DNA of 64,000 nucleotides. Origin: Acinetobacter baumannii. GTDB taxonomy: Bacteria; Pseudomonadota; Gammaproteobacteria; Pseudomonadales; Moraxellaceae. The stretch lies in NCBI RefSeq assembly GCF_009759685.1, contig NZ_CP046654.1, positions 248,001 to 312,000 of the forward strand, given 5' to 3'. The notes below the pieces were generated by a model, which did not search any database, was not told the DNA's origin, and worked only from the letters and a program-made list of their open reading frames with translations. Positions 8,498 through 19,638 of the stretch are shown here, in pieces. The position numbers and the translations under genes were made by a program. Numbering within the stretch: position 1 is the stretch's first letter; each line of letters begins with the position of its first letter.

Positions 8498-9043
8498 ATG
8501 GCAAAAAACATCCGTCCTTATTTAGACCATCACCCACAAATTGATCCAAGCTGTTACATTGATGAAATGTCCGTGGTTGTAGGTGATGTTAAATTGGCCG
8601 AAAATGTTTCGGTGTGGCCTTTTGCAGTCATTCGCGGAGATGTAAATAGTATTCAAATTGGTAAAAACAGTAATGTACAAGATCATTGTATGCTACATGT
8701 CAGTCATAAAAATGATGCAAAACCTAATGGTTCACCTCTTATTATTGGTGAAGATGTGACAGTAGGCCATCATGTGACTTTACATGGCTGTACTATTGGT
8801 AACCGCGTACTAGTTGGAATCAATACGGTTATTTTAGATGATGTTGTTATTGAAGATGATGTGATGATTGGTGCGGGAAGCTTAGTTCCGCCTCGTAAAG
8901 TCTTAAAAAGTGGTTATCTTTATGTTGGAAGCCCCGTACAACAAGTACGTCCTCTAACCGAAAAAGAATTGGCATTTCTACCTTACTCAGCAAGACATTA
9001 TGTAAAAGTGCAAAATAACCATAAAGATAATCAAATAAATTAA
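8498..9043 (+). CDS. gamma-carbonic anhydrase family protein (YrdA-like hexapeptide repeat)
   Basis: A 181-residue left-handed beta-helix protein. Hexapeptide repeats run through most of it: VWPFAVIRGDVNSIQIGKNSNVQDHCML-type segments, then IGEDVTVGHHVTLHGCTIGNRVLVGI. Three metal-binding histidines of gamma-carbonic anhydrases are plausible in MLHVSHK and VGHHVTLHG. Members either hydrate CO2 or have lost activity; the family assignment is firm, the activity is not. The start at ATG 8498 (MAKNIRPYL) is preferred over 8450, because the longer N-terminus would be encoded by the dacC terminator. A large hairpin without a T tract follows at 9060-9094. Confidence 0.9.
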   Translation: MAKNIRPYLDHHPQIDPSCYIDEMSVVVGDVKLAENVSVWPFAVIRGDVNSIQIGKNSNVQDHCMLHVSHKNDAKPNGSPLIIGEDVTVGHHVTLHGCTIGNRVLVGINTVILDDVVIEDDVMIGAGSLVPPRKVLKSGYLYVGSPVQQVRPLTEKELAFLPYSARHYVKVQNNHKDNQIN

Positions 9044-9059
9044 AATAAATCGAGTTTTT

Positions 9060-9094
9060 CAAACGATAGAGTTCTTAGCATGCTCTATCGTTTG
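9060..9094. other. strong hairpin without U tract
   Basis: A perfect 12-bp stem (CAAACGATAGAG at 9060-9071 with CTCTATCGTTTG at 9083-9094) closes an 11-nt loop. No T run follows on either strand, so it is not a standard intrinsic terminator. It could be a protein-binding dyad or an RNA stability element between the carbonic anhydrase-like gene and nudJ. Confidence 0.6.
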
Positions 9095-9162
9095 TAAGAT
9101 GACCGTAGCCAAAAACCCCTAAATTTCGTATCATACGACTTTTAAATTCATGGTGCTTTTTT

Positions 9163-10789
<1,627 letters not shown>

Positions 10790-10802
10790 GGGAATGAATG
10801 GC

Positions 10803-11537
10803 ATGGTGGAGTTACCCTTTCAACAATCACAAGCCTTGAATGTTCGCCAAAACCGTGCCCTTGCCTTGGCTGGGGTATTTCAAGCGACCCAGCTTACGCA
10901 TATGACCGCCATGACAGGTCAGCAAAGTATTGGTGAAAGTGGTAACTTTTATTTTGAGTTATTAATAAAGGCGAGTTTAAATATTCGCCCTACAACAAAT
11001 AATAATGCTGTTCAGACGTTGGATTTTTTCAATCAATTGGCTGATATTTCGTTGGGTCTTAAAACTCTTGAAAATTGTATCACTCAGCCTTTTACCAATG
11101 CGCCTAAATCTCGTTTGCCTAAAATGCGTAGTGCAAAACTTCCAATGTCTTATGCGATGTCACTTTTGCAGTTAGAGAAAAAGGTCTATAGCAATCCTGA
11201 ATATGTGGCGATTATTGAAAAAGCGCAGCAGAAGATCTTAAAACAGCTTTCTTTTTTTGATAATAACTATTTACATCCAAGTATTTTAGCCAATTTGGCG
11301 CAAACCTATGTTGATACTGCCGGACAGATTAATCCACGTATTCTTGTTCGTGGTAATGCTGAGGCATTTAAAGATACCAACCATACCAACCGTATTCGTG
11401 CTTGTCTGTTTACGGGGCTACAAATGGCCCATTTATGGCGACAACTCGGCGGTAGTTCATGGAACATGATTTTTAGCAAACGTAAATTGCTACAGGATAT
11501 TCAAGCACTTGCTCGTTTACAGTACCAAGTTATCTAA
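10803..11537 (+). CDS. hflD: high-frequency lysogenization protein HflD homologue
   Basis: A 244-residue, mostly helical protein of the HflD family. In E. coli HflD is peripheral to the inner membrane and binds the lambda CII protein; its role outside that setting is unclear. Family features visible are [18 protein letters not shown] at the N-terminus, NPRILVRGN and the C-terminal [19 protein letters not shown]. Start ATG 10803 (MVELPFQ) is chosen because AAGGG lies about nine bases upstream; in-frame ATGs at 10794 and 10746 overlap mnmA or lack spacing. It is located between mnmA and purB as in E. coli. Confidence 0.93.
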   Translation: MVELPFQQSQALNVRQNRALALAGVFQATQLTHMTAMTGQQSIGESGNFYFELLIKASLNIRPTTNNNAVQTLDFFNQLADISLGLKTLENCITQPFTNAPKSRLPKMRSAKLPMSYAMSLLQLEKKVYSNPEYVAIIEKAQQKILKQLSFFDNNYLHPSILANLAQTYVDTAGQINPRILVRGNAEAFKDTNHTNRIRACLFTGLQMAHLWRQLGGSSWNMIFSKRKLLQDIQALARLQYQVI

Positions 11538-11582
11538 GGCTGTAACGAGATTATTTTTGTTTTATGTTTATTCCAGCATTAA

Positions 11583-12980
<1,398 letters not shown>

Positions 12981-12994
12981 TTAAAAAAGTTATA

Positions 12995-13022
12995 AAAAGC
13001 GAAGCTTAGGCTTCGCTTTTTT
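12995..13022 (+). terminator. intrinsic terminator of purB
   Basis: The stem AAAAGCGAAGC / GCTTCGCTTTT with loop TTAG is followed by further T residues. Confidence 0.92.
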
Positions 13023-13062
13023 ATTACACTCATACAAATCAGAATAAAGACTTATTTATAAA

Positions 13063-13704
13063 ATGATCGAAAAAGAATTCAAAGTTAAACACTATATTGC
13101 ACTTGGCCTGCTTTTTATTGCCATTATCATTTCAGGTATTCAACCACTTGAGTTTGAGGCTTATTTGCTTCATCAAGCTGGCACTGTTTTTATGGTGATT
13201 CTGCTTTTTATTATTTTCAAAAAAATTGGACTGGATTTCTTAAGTTTTACTTTTTATCTACTGTTTTTATTAATCCATATTATTGGTGCTCACTATCTCT
13301 ACTCCTACGTTCCATACAATGACTGGATACAACAGGTGTTCCATTTCAACCTAGATCAATATATGGGCTGGTCCCGCAATATGTATGATCGTTTAGTTCA
13401 TCTTGCCTATGGTGTTTTGCTCTATCCTCTTATTTATCGTGTATTCCAAGTATGGTTACCCACTGCACGTCCTTTTTCTTTATTCTTACTTGTAGTCCAG
13501 TTTGTGATGGCGTCTAGTGTCTTTTATGAACTGATCGAATGGGCAATTGCAATCGGGCTATCACCTGAACAAGCTGAAAATTATAATGGGCAACAAGGTG
13601 ATATGTGGGATGCACATAAAGACATGTTACTCGCTACAATTGGCGCAATCCTCTATGGGCTAATCGCTCTTCTCACAACACCAAAAAATCAAACAATAAA
13701 TTAA
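13063..13704 (+). CDS. DUF2238 (YjdF-like) integral membrane protein
   Basis: A 213-residue protein with about six hydrophobic helices. The conserved core of the family is visible: NMYDRLVHLAYGVLLYPL, then FYELIEWAIA, and QGDMWDAHKDMLLATIGA. The buried His, Glu and Asp residues (DRLVH, ELIEW, WDAHKD) are the hallmark of DUF2238/YjdF and resemble polar clusters of membrane enzymes, but no function is established. It stands alone between terminators, so it is probably its own transcription unit. Confidence 0.85.
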   Translation: MIEKEFKVKHYIALGLLFIAIIISGIQPLEFEAYLLHQAGTVFMVILLFIIFKKIGLDFLSFTFYLLFLLIHIIGAHYLYSYVPYNDWIQQVFHFNLDQYMGWSRNMYDRLVHLAYGVLLYPLIYRVFQVWLPTARPFSLFLLVVQFVMASSVFYELIEWAIAIGLSPEQAENYNGQQGDMWDAHKDMLLATIGAILYGLIALLTTPKNQTIN

Positions 13705-13710
13705 AATTAA

Positions 13711-13734
13711 AAAAGCGCTCATTGAGCGCTTTTT
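13711..13734. terminator. bidirectional terminator between the DUF2238 gene and the Bap-like gene
   Basis: The stem AAAAGCGCTC / GAGCGCTTTT has a 3-nt loop and A/T runs on both sides. Confidence 0.88.
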
Positions 13735-13753
13735 ACATGTTGTCTCAAATACC

Positions 13754-15940
13754 CTAAACAACTGGATAAGTTTGATCTAAAAGGTTTTGTAAAACCGAAG
13801 AAGTTGTATCAGGTAAAGGATGATCAGGATTTGATGTTGTCTGACCAACTGATGCATTTACTTCAATTGGCTCAGATGCCTGAGTCGTTTTTAACGCTGT
13901 TGATGAGAGAAGCTTTGCGATTGGGTCTGATTCACTAGCCGTAGAACTTTTTAATAAATCATCTAAAGGAACCGATTTCTGCGGGTTATTCATCTCAGTT
14001 GTTGTACTTTGCGCTGCCTTTAAAGTATGCAATCCGACACTATCTGCCAAAGATGGCCCTTCTGTACTTAAAGTATCTACTGAAGTTTCAGACAGGCTCG
14101 CAGCTTTCGGTGCAACTACATAAAAGGTAAATGGAGAACTTGCCTCACTGGTAAGGCCTGCCGCATCAGTTTGAGTCAAAGTAATAGTATGCTTACCAAG
14201 AGCTAAGTCTTTATCAAATGTAAATGACCAAGATCTACCACTTGTTACCGTCACAACTCCAATTGCAACACCATTATCATAAATCGTAAGAGTTGCATTT
14301 GCTTCACCTGAGCCTGTAAGTTTTGGTCTAGCATCGTCAGTTTCAGAACCAGCCGTTATAGCTCCTTTAACAGCGCCTACATCATCATCTACGCTATTTA
14401 ATATAGGTTTTGCTGGTGGTGTTGTATCTTTTGTACCTACAATATCAACAACTTCAGACTTATTTCCAGCATTATCTATAGCTGATACCGAAGCATGTTT
14501 ATTATCCGTTAAAGCTGGTGAAATAGAAATTGTAAATTTTCCATTCGCATCCGCTGTTCCACTACCAATTACCTTCCCTGTTGTATCTTTAATTTCAATT
14601 TTGGCATTGGCCTCAGCCGTACCGGTTACAGAAGTACCATCTGTATTAATTTGAACAGTCGGTTTATCTGGTGCAATCGAGTCAAAGCCTGGCGTAATTT
14701 CAACTGGTTTAGATACATTACCAGCAGCATCTTCCACAACCACTGTGCCCTTTTGCGCCTCTTTTAAAGCAGGTGAAAGTGTAATTTGAAATTCACCTTG
14801 AGCATCGGCGGTCCCACTTCCAATCACTTTACCATCGGCATCTTTTATTTGAACTTTTGCATTTGCTTCAGTTTTACCATGTATTACCGACCCTTCTTTA
14901 TTTACTTCAACAAAAGGAGATGCTGGCGGTATGGTATCTTTACCCGCAATAATTTTAACTTCCTCAGATTTGTTACCCGCAGCATCTTCGGCAACCACTT
15001 TACCGCCCGCTTCACTGGTTAATGGTGGAGTAAGTTTTAAAGAATAAATACCATCTTTATTCGCAAAAACAGTACCTAATACTTTGCCAGTGGCATCATA
15101 AACAGTGATTTTTGCATTTGCTTCTGCTTTACCTGTCACTAAGGAACCATCATCACTCAATTGAGCTTGTGGAACATCTGGGGCAATTGTATCTTTTGTT
15201 CCTGTTACCACAGTAACTTTAGAATTATTTCCAGCCGCATCTTGGGCAATAACATTTAATTTATCCCCATTCACTAACGGCTTATCTAATTTAATCGTGT
15301 AATTTCCGCTCGCATCAGCAACACCTGAGGCCACTGTATTACCTGCTGCATCTTTAATGTAGATTTTCGCATTTGCTTCAGTTTTGCCAGTCACTGTCAC
15401 AGTATCATCAGCAAGCGTAGCTGTAGGAGCAGCAGGTGCTATTAAATCGGGAGTACTGGGTGAATCATCTTTATCATCTTTATCAAATGCCCAAAGATAT
15501 AAACCTTCAGCGGCTAAAACTGCTAAGCCTGCTTTTAGTACATTACCCATTGAAAAGCTTGGATCATTATCAACGGCCATTGTTGCAGCTGAATGACTCG
15601 TACTGGTATAGGCCAAATCCGTAACATGATTTAAGCCTCTATAATCTATAACCCTACCTTGAGCATCAAATTGTGCTTCAACAAATTTTCCTTGTTCAGT
15701 TGGAAAAACGAGTGAATGCTCTGTTGTATTCGTTGCTTCATTAAAGAAATTTTCTAAGACAATTGTTTCTCCATTTTTTAAATGGATGACTAGACTTCCA
15801 CCCTGCTTTTCCATCGATGCGATATCTTTTTGACTTACACCAATTTGAATAATAGTAGGTTGGTTTAAAACCACCTTATTGAGCTGACCATCTTGCAGAA
15901 CGTCCAAACCCTCTTTGGATGCTACAATTATTCTTGTCAT
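13754..15940 (-). CDS. short Bap-like surface protein with Ig-like repeats (BLP2-like)
   Basis: A 728-residue predicted surface or secreted adhesin. Residues 1-130 form an N-terminal domain typical of BapA-type proteins (MTRIIVASKEGLDVLQDG). One hydrophobic segment follows (VLKAGLAVLAAEGLYLWAF, 134-152) and an acidic stretch DKDDKDD. From about 168 to 609 there are five Ig-like (Big) repeats of about 85 residues, each with the pattern APxxPxxx, VTGxAEANAKI, GKVIGSGTADAxG, VxAxDAAGNxS; the fifth (507-609) is longer and diverged. Residues 610-728 are Ser/Thr-rich. It resembles the short Bap-like protein named BLP2 in A. baumannii, recalled from memory. No RTX repeats, LPXTG or autotransporter barrel is present, so the export route is not evident, although Bap proteins generally use type I secretion. 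A role in biofilm is inferred. Confidence 0.82.
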   Translation of the reverse strand: MTRIIVASKEGLDVLQDGQLNKVVLNQPTIIQIGVSQKDIASMEKQGGSLVIHLKNGETIVLENFFNEATNTTEHSLVFPTEQGKFVEAQFDAQGRVIDYRGLNHVTDLAYTSTSHSAATMAVDNDPSFSMGNVLKAGLAVLAAEGLYLWAFDKDDKDDSPSTPDLIAPAAPTATLADDTVTVTGKTEANAKIYIKDAAGNTVASGVADASGNYTIKLDKPLVNGDKLNVIAQDAAGNNSKVTVVTGTKDTIAPDVPQAQLSDDGSLVTGKAEANAKITVYDATGKVLGTVFANKDGIYSLKLTPPLTSEAGGKVVAEDAAGNKSEEVKIIAGKDTIPPASPFVEVNKEGSVIHGKTEANAKVQIKDADGKVIGSGTADAQGEFQITLSPALKEAQKGTVVVEDAAGNVSKPVEITPGFDSIAPDKPTVQINTDGTSVTGTAEANAKIEIKDTTGKVIGSGTADANGKFTISISPALTDNKHASVSAIDNAGNKSEVVDIVGTKDTTPPAKPILNSVDDDVGAVKGAITAGSETDDARPKLTGSGEANATLTIYDNGVAIGVVTVTSGRSWSFTFDKDLALGKHTITLTQTDAAGLTSEASSPFTFYVVAPKAASLSETSVDTLSTEGPSLADSVGLHTLKAAQSTTTEMNNPQKSVPLDDLLKSSTASESDPIAKLLSSTALKTTQASEPIEVNASVGQTTSNPDHPLPDTTSSVLQNLLDQTYPVV
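14400..15440 (-). repeat. tandem ~255-bp repeats encoding Ig-like modules
   Basis: Four diverged copies of a roughly 85-codon unit lie in the adhesin gene, covering about residues 168-506. Each encodes the GxAEANAKIxIKD core and ends in DAAGNxS. Identity is clear in protein and partial in DNA (for example GCATTTGCTTC on the plus strand recurs). Repeat number in such genes can vary between strains by recombination. Confidence 0.7.
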
Positions 15941-16166
15941 TATTTCCTGTCCTAAATTTCAGTTATATTTTTAAATGTTTATCTTTTAAATGGATCATCT
16001 AAAAGCTATTTTATTGTTGCCTAAAATATCAAAATCACTTATTTATCACAATTCAATAAGTATATTTATCAACAATTTTTTTTGAATCTTTATTCAATAT
16101 CTATTTTTTATAAAAATGAATGGGCATTCCGGCAATTCAAACTAAATTCTTTTAGTCTTTCGCATA

Positions 16167-16193
16167 AAAAAGAGCACCCCTAAAAGGCACTCT
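16167..16193 (-). terminator. probable terminator of the sohB-like gene
   Basis: An imperfect stem (AAAGAG.. with ..CTCTTT, two internal mismatches, then CC/GG) is followed on the minus strand by a run of T. The rest of 15941-16215 is AT-rich and shows no gene; it should hold the promoter of the Bap-like gene. Confidence 0.5.
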
Positions 16194-16215
16194 TTAATTT
16201 GAAAATATATCTTAA

Positions 16216-17178
16216 TTAAAATTTAGTATCGCGCATTTGGACTAAGGTTGAATTCGCTTTTGCTAAAGTATCAGCCACTTTATTCATTACAGCCGGAATC
16301 AGGCTATCTGCCATTTGAGCTGCTTGTAAACCTAATTTTTCACCCAAAGTTGCTTTTTTACGGGTATTAATTACATATACGTCATGCTGAGGTAACAATG
16401 CTAATAGATACTCATCTGAAGTTTGTAGTTTATCTACAAGGTTTAAATCAAGTGCATCTTGACCATACCAATGTTCACCTGTAGCAACCTTGTCTACATT
16501 AAGCTGTGGACGATATTTCTCTACAAAGTGCTTAAACAACACATGCGTTTGTTGTAGCTCTTCTTCAAATTTCGCCTTACCTTCAGGAGTATTCTCACCA
16601 AACATGGTGACAGTACGTTTATATTGCCCTGCTGTGTAAAGTTCGAAGTCCACGTTATGTTCTTTTAAAAGACGATTGAAATTTGGTACCTGAGCCACAA
16701 CACCAATCGAACCCACAACAGCAAACGGTGCAGAAATAATTTCATTTGCAATACAAGCCATCATGTAGCCGCCACTTGCCGCAACCTTATCGACACAAAT
16801 CGTTAAATGAAAACCTGCATCACGCAAACGAACCAATTGAGCTGCCGCCAATCCATATCCATGAACCATACCACCCGGACTTTCAAGACGTACCACAACA
16901 CGGTCACGTCCAGCTTTAGCCGTTGCTAAAATAAGGGTGATTTCTTCACGAAGATTTTCAACCGCAGATGCCTGAATGTCACCTTTAAAATCTAAAACAA
17001 AAATTTTCTGGTTGTTCTTACGGCGAATTTTAGCTTCTTTTGCAAGTTGTTGAGCCAATTGTAAAAGCTCTAAACGACTTGCTGTGGTTTGTGCAATTTT
17101 TTTTCTCTGTTCATTTACACGTGCATTTAAATGACTAACACGTATTTCCGCAGGGAGTTTAGGCAAATGGAATAACAT
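16216..17178 (-). CDS. SohB-like S49 family serine peptidase without membrane anchor
   Basis: A 320-residue S49 (signal peptide peptidase A / SohB) peptidase. The Ser-Lys pair is visible: Ser135 in VAASGGYMMA and Lys187 in GQYKRTVTMFGENT. Upstream are FKGDIQAS and RLESPGGMVHGYG, typical of the fold. E. coli SohB begins with a membrane-spanning segment; here residues 1-55 are charged (EQRKKIAQ, AKIRRKNNQK) and a TAG lies three codons before the ATG, so no upstream anchor can be added in this frame. The protein therefore appears cytoplasmic or peripheral. It is downstream of pstB but separated by a terminator. Substrate unknown. Confidence 0.85.
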   Translation of the reverse strand: MLFHLPKLPAEIRVSHLNARVNEQRKKIAQTTASRLELLQLAQQLAKEAKIRRKNNQKIFVLDFKGDIQASAVENLREEITLILATAKAGRDRVVVRLESPGGMVHGYGLAAAQLVRLRDAGFHLTICVDKVAASGGYMMACIANEIISAPFAVVGSIGVVAQVPNFNRLLKEHNVDFELYTAGQYKRTVTMFGENTPEGKAKFEEELQQTHVLFKHFVEKYRPQLNVDKVATGEHWYGQDALDLNLVDKLQTSDEYLLALLPQHDVYVINTRKKATLGEKLGLQAAQMADSLIPAVMNKVADTLAKANSTLVQMRDTKF

Positions 17179-17286
17179 AAAATTCTATGCTCATAAGTTT
17201 GTCTTTATAGCCTTAAGATGTGGTTCTTTTGATTAAAATTCAATAGCGATTTTGCAAAATAGAGTCATTTTCATTTATTAAATAAA

Positions 17287-17307
17287 AAAAGAGCACTAGG
17301 CTCTTTT
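17287..17307 (-). terminator. intrinsic terminator of the pst operon
   Basis: The stem AAAAGAGC / GCTCTTTT with a 5-nt loop is followed on the minus strand by a T run; it lies 18 bp after pstB. No phoU gene follows pstB before this point. Confidence 0.8.
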
Positions 17308-17324
17308 TCTTTTACAACGATCAA

Positions 17325-18227
17325 TTAACCGAAACGGCCAGTAATGTACGCTTCTGTCAATTGATGGTCAGGCTGAGTAAATACTTTCTCTGTAGAGTTT
17401 ACTTCAATCAAATCACCTAAATGGAAGTAAGCTGTACGGTCTGAAACACGCGCTGCTTGTTGCATCGAGTGCGTTACAATAACGATTGTGTATTGATCAG
17501 ACAGTTCAGAAATCAGCTCTTCCACTTTTGCCGTTGCGATTGGGTCAAGTGCAGAACAAGGTTCATCCATCAAGATCACTTCTGGACTTACTGCAATTGT
17601 ACGTGCAATACATAAACGTTGTTGCTGGCCACCAGATAAGCCAGTACCCGGTTGGTTTAAACGATCCTTCACTTCTTCCCATAGACCTGCTTTACGCAAG
17701 CTATTTTCAACAATTTCTTCTAGGTCATATTTGTCACGAGCTAAACCGTGTAGCTTCGGACCATATGCCACGTTATCAAAAATAGATTTAGGAAATGGAT
17801 TTGGCTTTTGGAACACCATACCAACTTGTGCACGCAGTAATACAACGTCCAGATTTGGATCATAGATATTTTTGTTATCTAGAGTGATCTTACCTGTCAC
17901 ACGACAGCCATCAATCGTGTCGTTCATACGGTTTAAAGTACGCAGGAAAGTCGATTTACCGCAGCCTGATGGCCCAATAAACGCAATTACTTCATTTTGA
18001 TAAATATCTAAATCGATGCCTTTAATCGCTTCAAAGTCACCATAATAAACATGGGCATCTTGTGCACTGATCTTGATTTCGGTTGAGTTTGGCTTTTTTG
18101 AAGCATGTGGTTCAAAATGCGAAACGTACGAAGTGCCATGATGCAGTTGTGTATCTGTAAGTTGAGATTGTTCAGTATTCACTAACTTATCCTTTTCTAA
18201 GGAATTCGTAATATCAATTGTATTCAT
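17325..18227 (-). CDS. pstB: phosphate ABC transporter ATP-binding protein PstB
   Basis: A 300-residue cytoplasmic ATPase that powers high-affinity phosphate import through PstA-PstC. Walker [10 protein letters not shown] is at 85-93, the Q-loop in [12 protein letters not shown], the ABC signature LSGGQQQR at 197-204, and Walker B ILMDEP around 218-223. [12 protein letters not shown] is specific to PstB. The first ~50 residues are an extension compared with E. coli PstB (about 257 residues); they are polar and probably unstructured, and there is no internal ATG near the usual start, so the extension is probably real. It lies 13 bp after pstA and is the last gene of pstS-C-A-B. Confidence 0.96.
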   Translation of the reverse strand: MNTIDITNSLEKDKLVNTEQSQLTDTQLHHGTSYVSHFEPHASKKPNSTEIKISAQDAHVYYGDFEAIKGIDLDIYQNEVIAFIGPSGCGKSTFLRTLNRMNDTIDGCRVTGKITLDNKNIYDPNLDVVLLRAQVGMVFQKPNPFPKSIFDNVAYGPKLHGLARDKYDLEEIVENSLRKAGLWEEVKDRLNQPGTGLSGGQQQRLCIARTIAVSPEVILMDEPCSALDPIATAKVEELISELSDQYTIVIVTHSMQQAARVSDRTAYFHLGDLIEVNSTEKVFTQPDHQLTEAYITGRFG

Positions 18228-18240
18228 GATTTATCCTCTA

Positions 18241-19638
18241 TTACCAACGCACTTCGAACTTTTTACGTAACCAAATTGCAAGGCTGTTTAAACCAATCAT
18301 TAATGCAAGAAGTACGATAATCGCAGCAGCAGTACGGCCTTCGAAGAAGTTACGCAACTCATTACCCTGCCATAGATAAACTTGGACAGGTAAAGCAGTT
18401 GCTTGATCAAATGGGGTGGTTGGAACACTTGCAACGAATGCACTCATCCCGATTAAAAGTAAAGGTGCAGTTTCACCGAGTGCGTGTGCAACACCAATAA
18501 TTGCACCCGTCATGATGCCGGGCAACGCTAGCGGTAAAACATGATGGAAAACGGTTTGTACTTTAGACGCACCTAAACCTAGGGCAGCTTGTCGAATTGA
18601 AGGTGGCACAGCTTTTAAAGAAGCACGTGTTGTAATAATGACTGTTGGTAGTGTCATTAAACTTAATACCAAACCACCGACGAAAGGAGCTGACAACGGT
18701 AAATGCATCCAACCAATAAAGATTGCAGCACCCAACAAACCAAACACGATTGAAGGTACAGCAGCAAGGTTATTAATGTTGACTTCAATAATGTCTGTAA
18801 TGACATTCTTTGGAGCAAACTCTTCAAGATAGATTGCGCTGGCAACACCGATTGGAATCGAGATAATGATCACAATCAGCATCATGAATAATGAACCCAT
18901 GAATGCGCCTGCAAGACCACTAATCGCTGGTGAACTACGAGAGTCAGGATTCTTAAATAAAGTGGTATTAAAGGTATTTTCAAGTACACCTTTTGCTTTA
19001 AGGTCATCTGCCAGCTTGCGGATTTCCGGATCAAGTTGTTGCTGGTCGTCTGGTAATGAGCGGTCAATATTACCCTTCAGCCATACATCTACATTGGCAT
19101 CACCCAAGAAAGTTAGGTTCTCTTTTTTCCCAATGAGTGATGGGTCAGCAAACACCATATCACGTAAGCGATAAGCTTCAGAACTTGCATAAAGGCTACT
19201 TAAATAATCGCGTTGTGATGCAAGTGAAGGATCTTTAGCAATCATGCCATTTACGATCAGGCTATCCCAATCGACCATACCCATTTTCGTTTGCCAATCG
19301 ACATAACGTTCTTGGTAATGTGCAGGTGTTTCACCTTGTGTACGTACCGGCACTGGACCTGCATCAATTACTTTAGGATCGAAGTAGACTGGTACATTCA
19401 TACTGGTTTGCCAGAATGCCGGTAAACCTTTTGCCAAAATACTGCCAAACAGTAGCGCAACGAATGCAAGGCCAATAACAACTGCTGACAAACCTGCAAA
19501 GCGGAAAGCTTTTTCTTTGCGGTGACGTTTAGCCAATGATTTTTCAATCACTTTTTTACGGCGATCACGTGCCTGAGCAGCAGCTTGTGGATCAAATACG
19601 TTCTGATCCATAGGAGACGATGTATTTGATGTACTCAT
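18241..19638 (-). CDS. pstA: phosphate ABC transporter permease PstA, long form
   Basis: A 465-residue inner-membrane permease. A first helix near residues 47-70 (FAGLSAVVIGLAFVALLFGS) is followed by about 170 soluble residues, then five helices and the ABC-permease EAA-type loop RQAALGLGASKVQTVFHHVLP. E. coli PstA is about 296 residues, so this one has a large extra domain, expected in the periplasm between helices 1 and 2 (a DUF3333-type N-terminal region, recalled). Its start overlaps the pstC stop by 4 bp, indicating translational coupling. With PstC it forms the phosphate channel. Confidence 0.94.
   Translation of the reverse strand: MSTSNTSSPMDQNVFDPQAAAQARDRRKKVIEKSLAKRHRKEKAFRFAGLSAVVIGLAFVALLFGSILAKGLPAFWQTSMNVPVYFDPKVIDAGPVPVRTQGETPAHYQERYVDWQTKMGMVDWDSLIVNGMIAKDPSLASQRDYLSSLYASSEAYRLRDMVFADPSLIGKKENLTFLGDANVDVWLKGNIDRSLPDDQQQLDPEIRKLADDLKAKGVLENTFNTTLFKNPDSRSSPAISGLAGAFMGSLFMMLIVIIISIPIGVASAIYLEEFAPKNVITDIIEVNINNLAAVPSIVFGLLGAAIFIGWMHLPLSAPFVGGLVLSLMTLPTVIITTRASLKAVPPSIRQAALGLGASKVQTVFHHVLPLALPGIMTGAIIGVAHALGETAPLLLIGMSAFVASVPTTPFDQATALPVQVYLWQGNELRNFFEGRTAAAIIVLLALMIGLNSLAIWLRKKFEVRW

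Noticed and set aside
13754..15940. The repeat region as a CRISPR array
   Set aside because: Repeats are about 255 bp, diverged and in frame with an adhesin gene, so they are protein modules.
15941..16215. Small gene between the Bap-like and sohB-like genes
   Set aside because: The stretch is AT-rich with stops in all frames and no ribosome-binding site.
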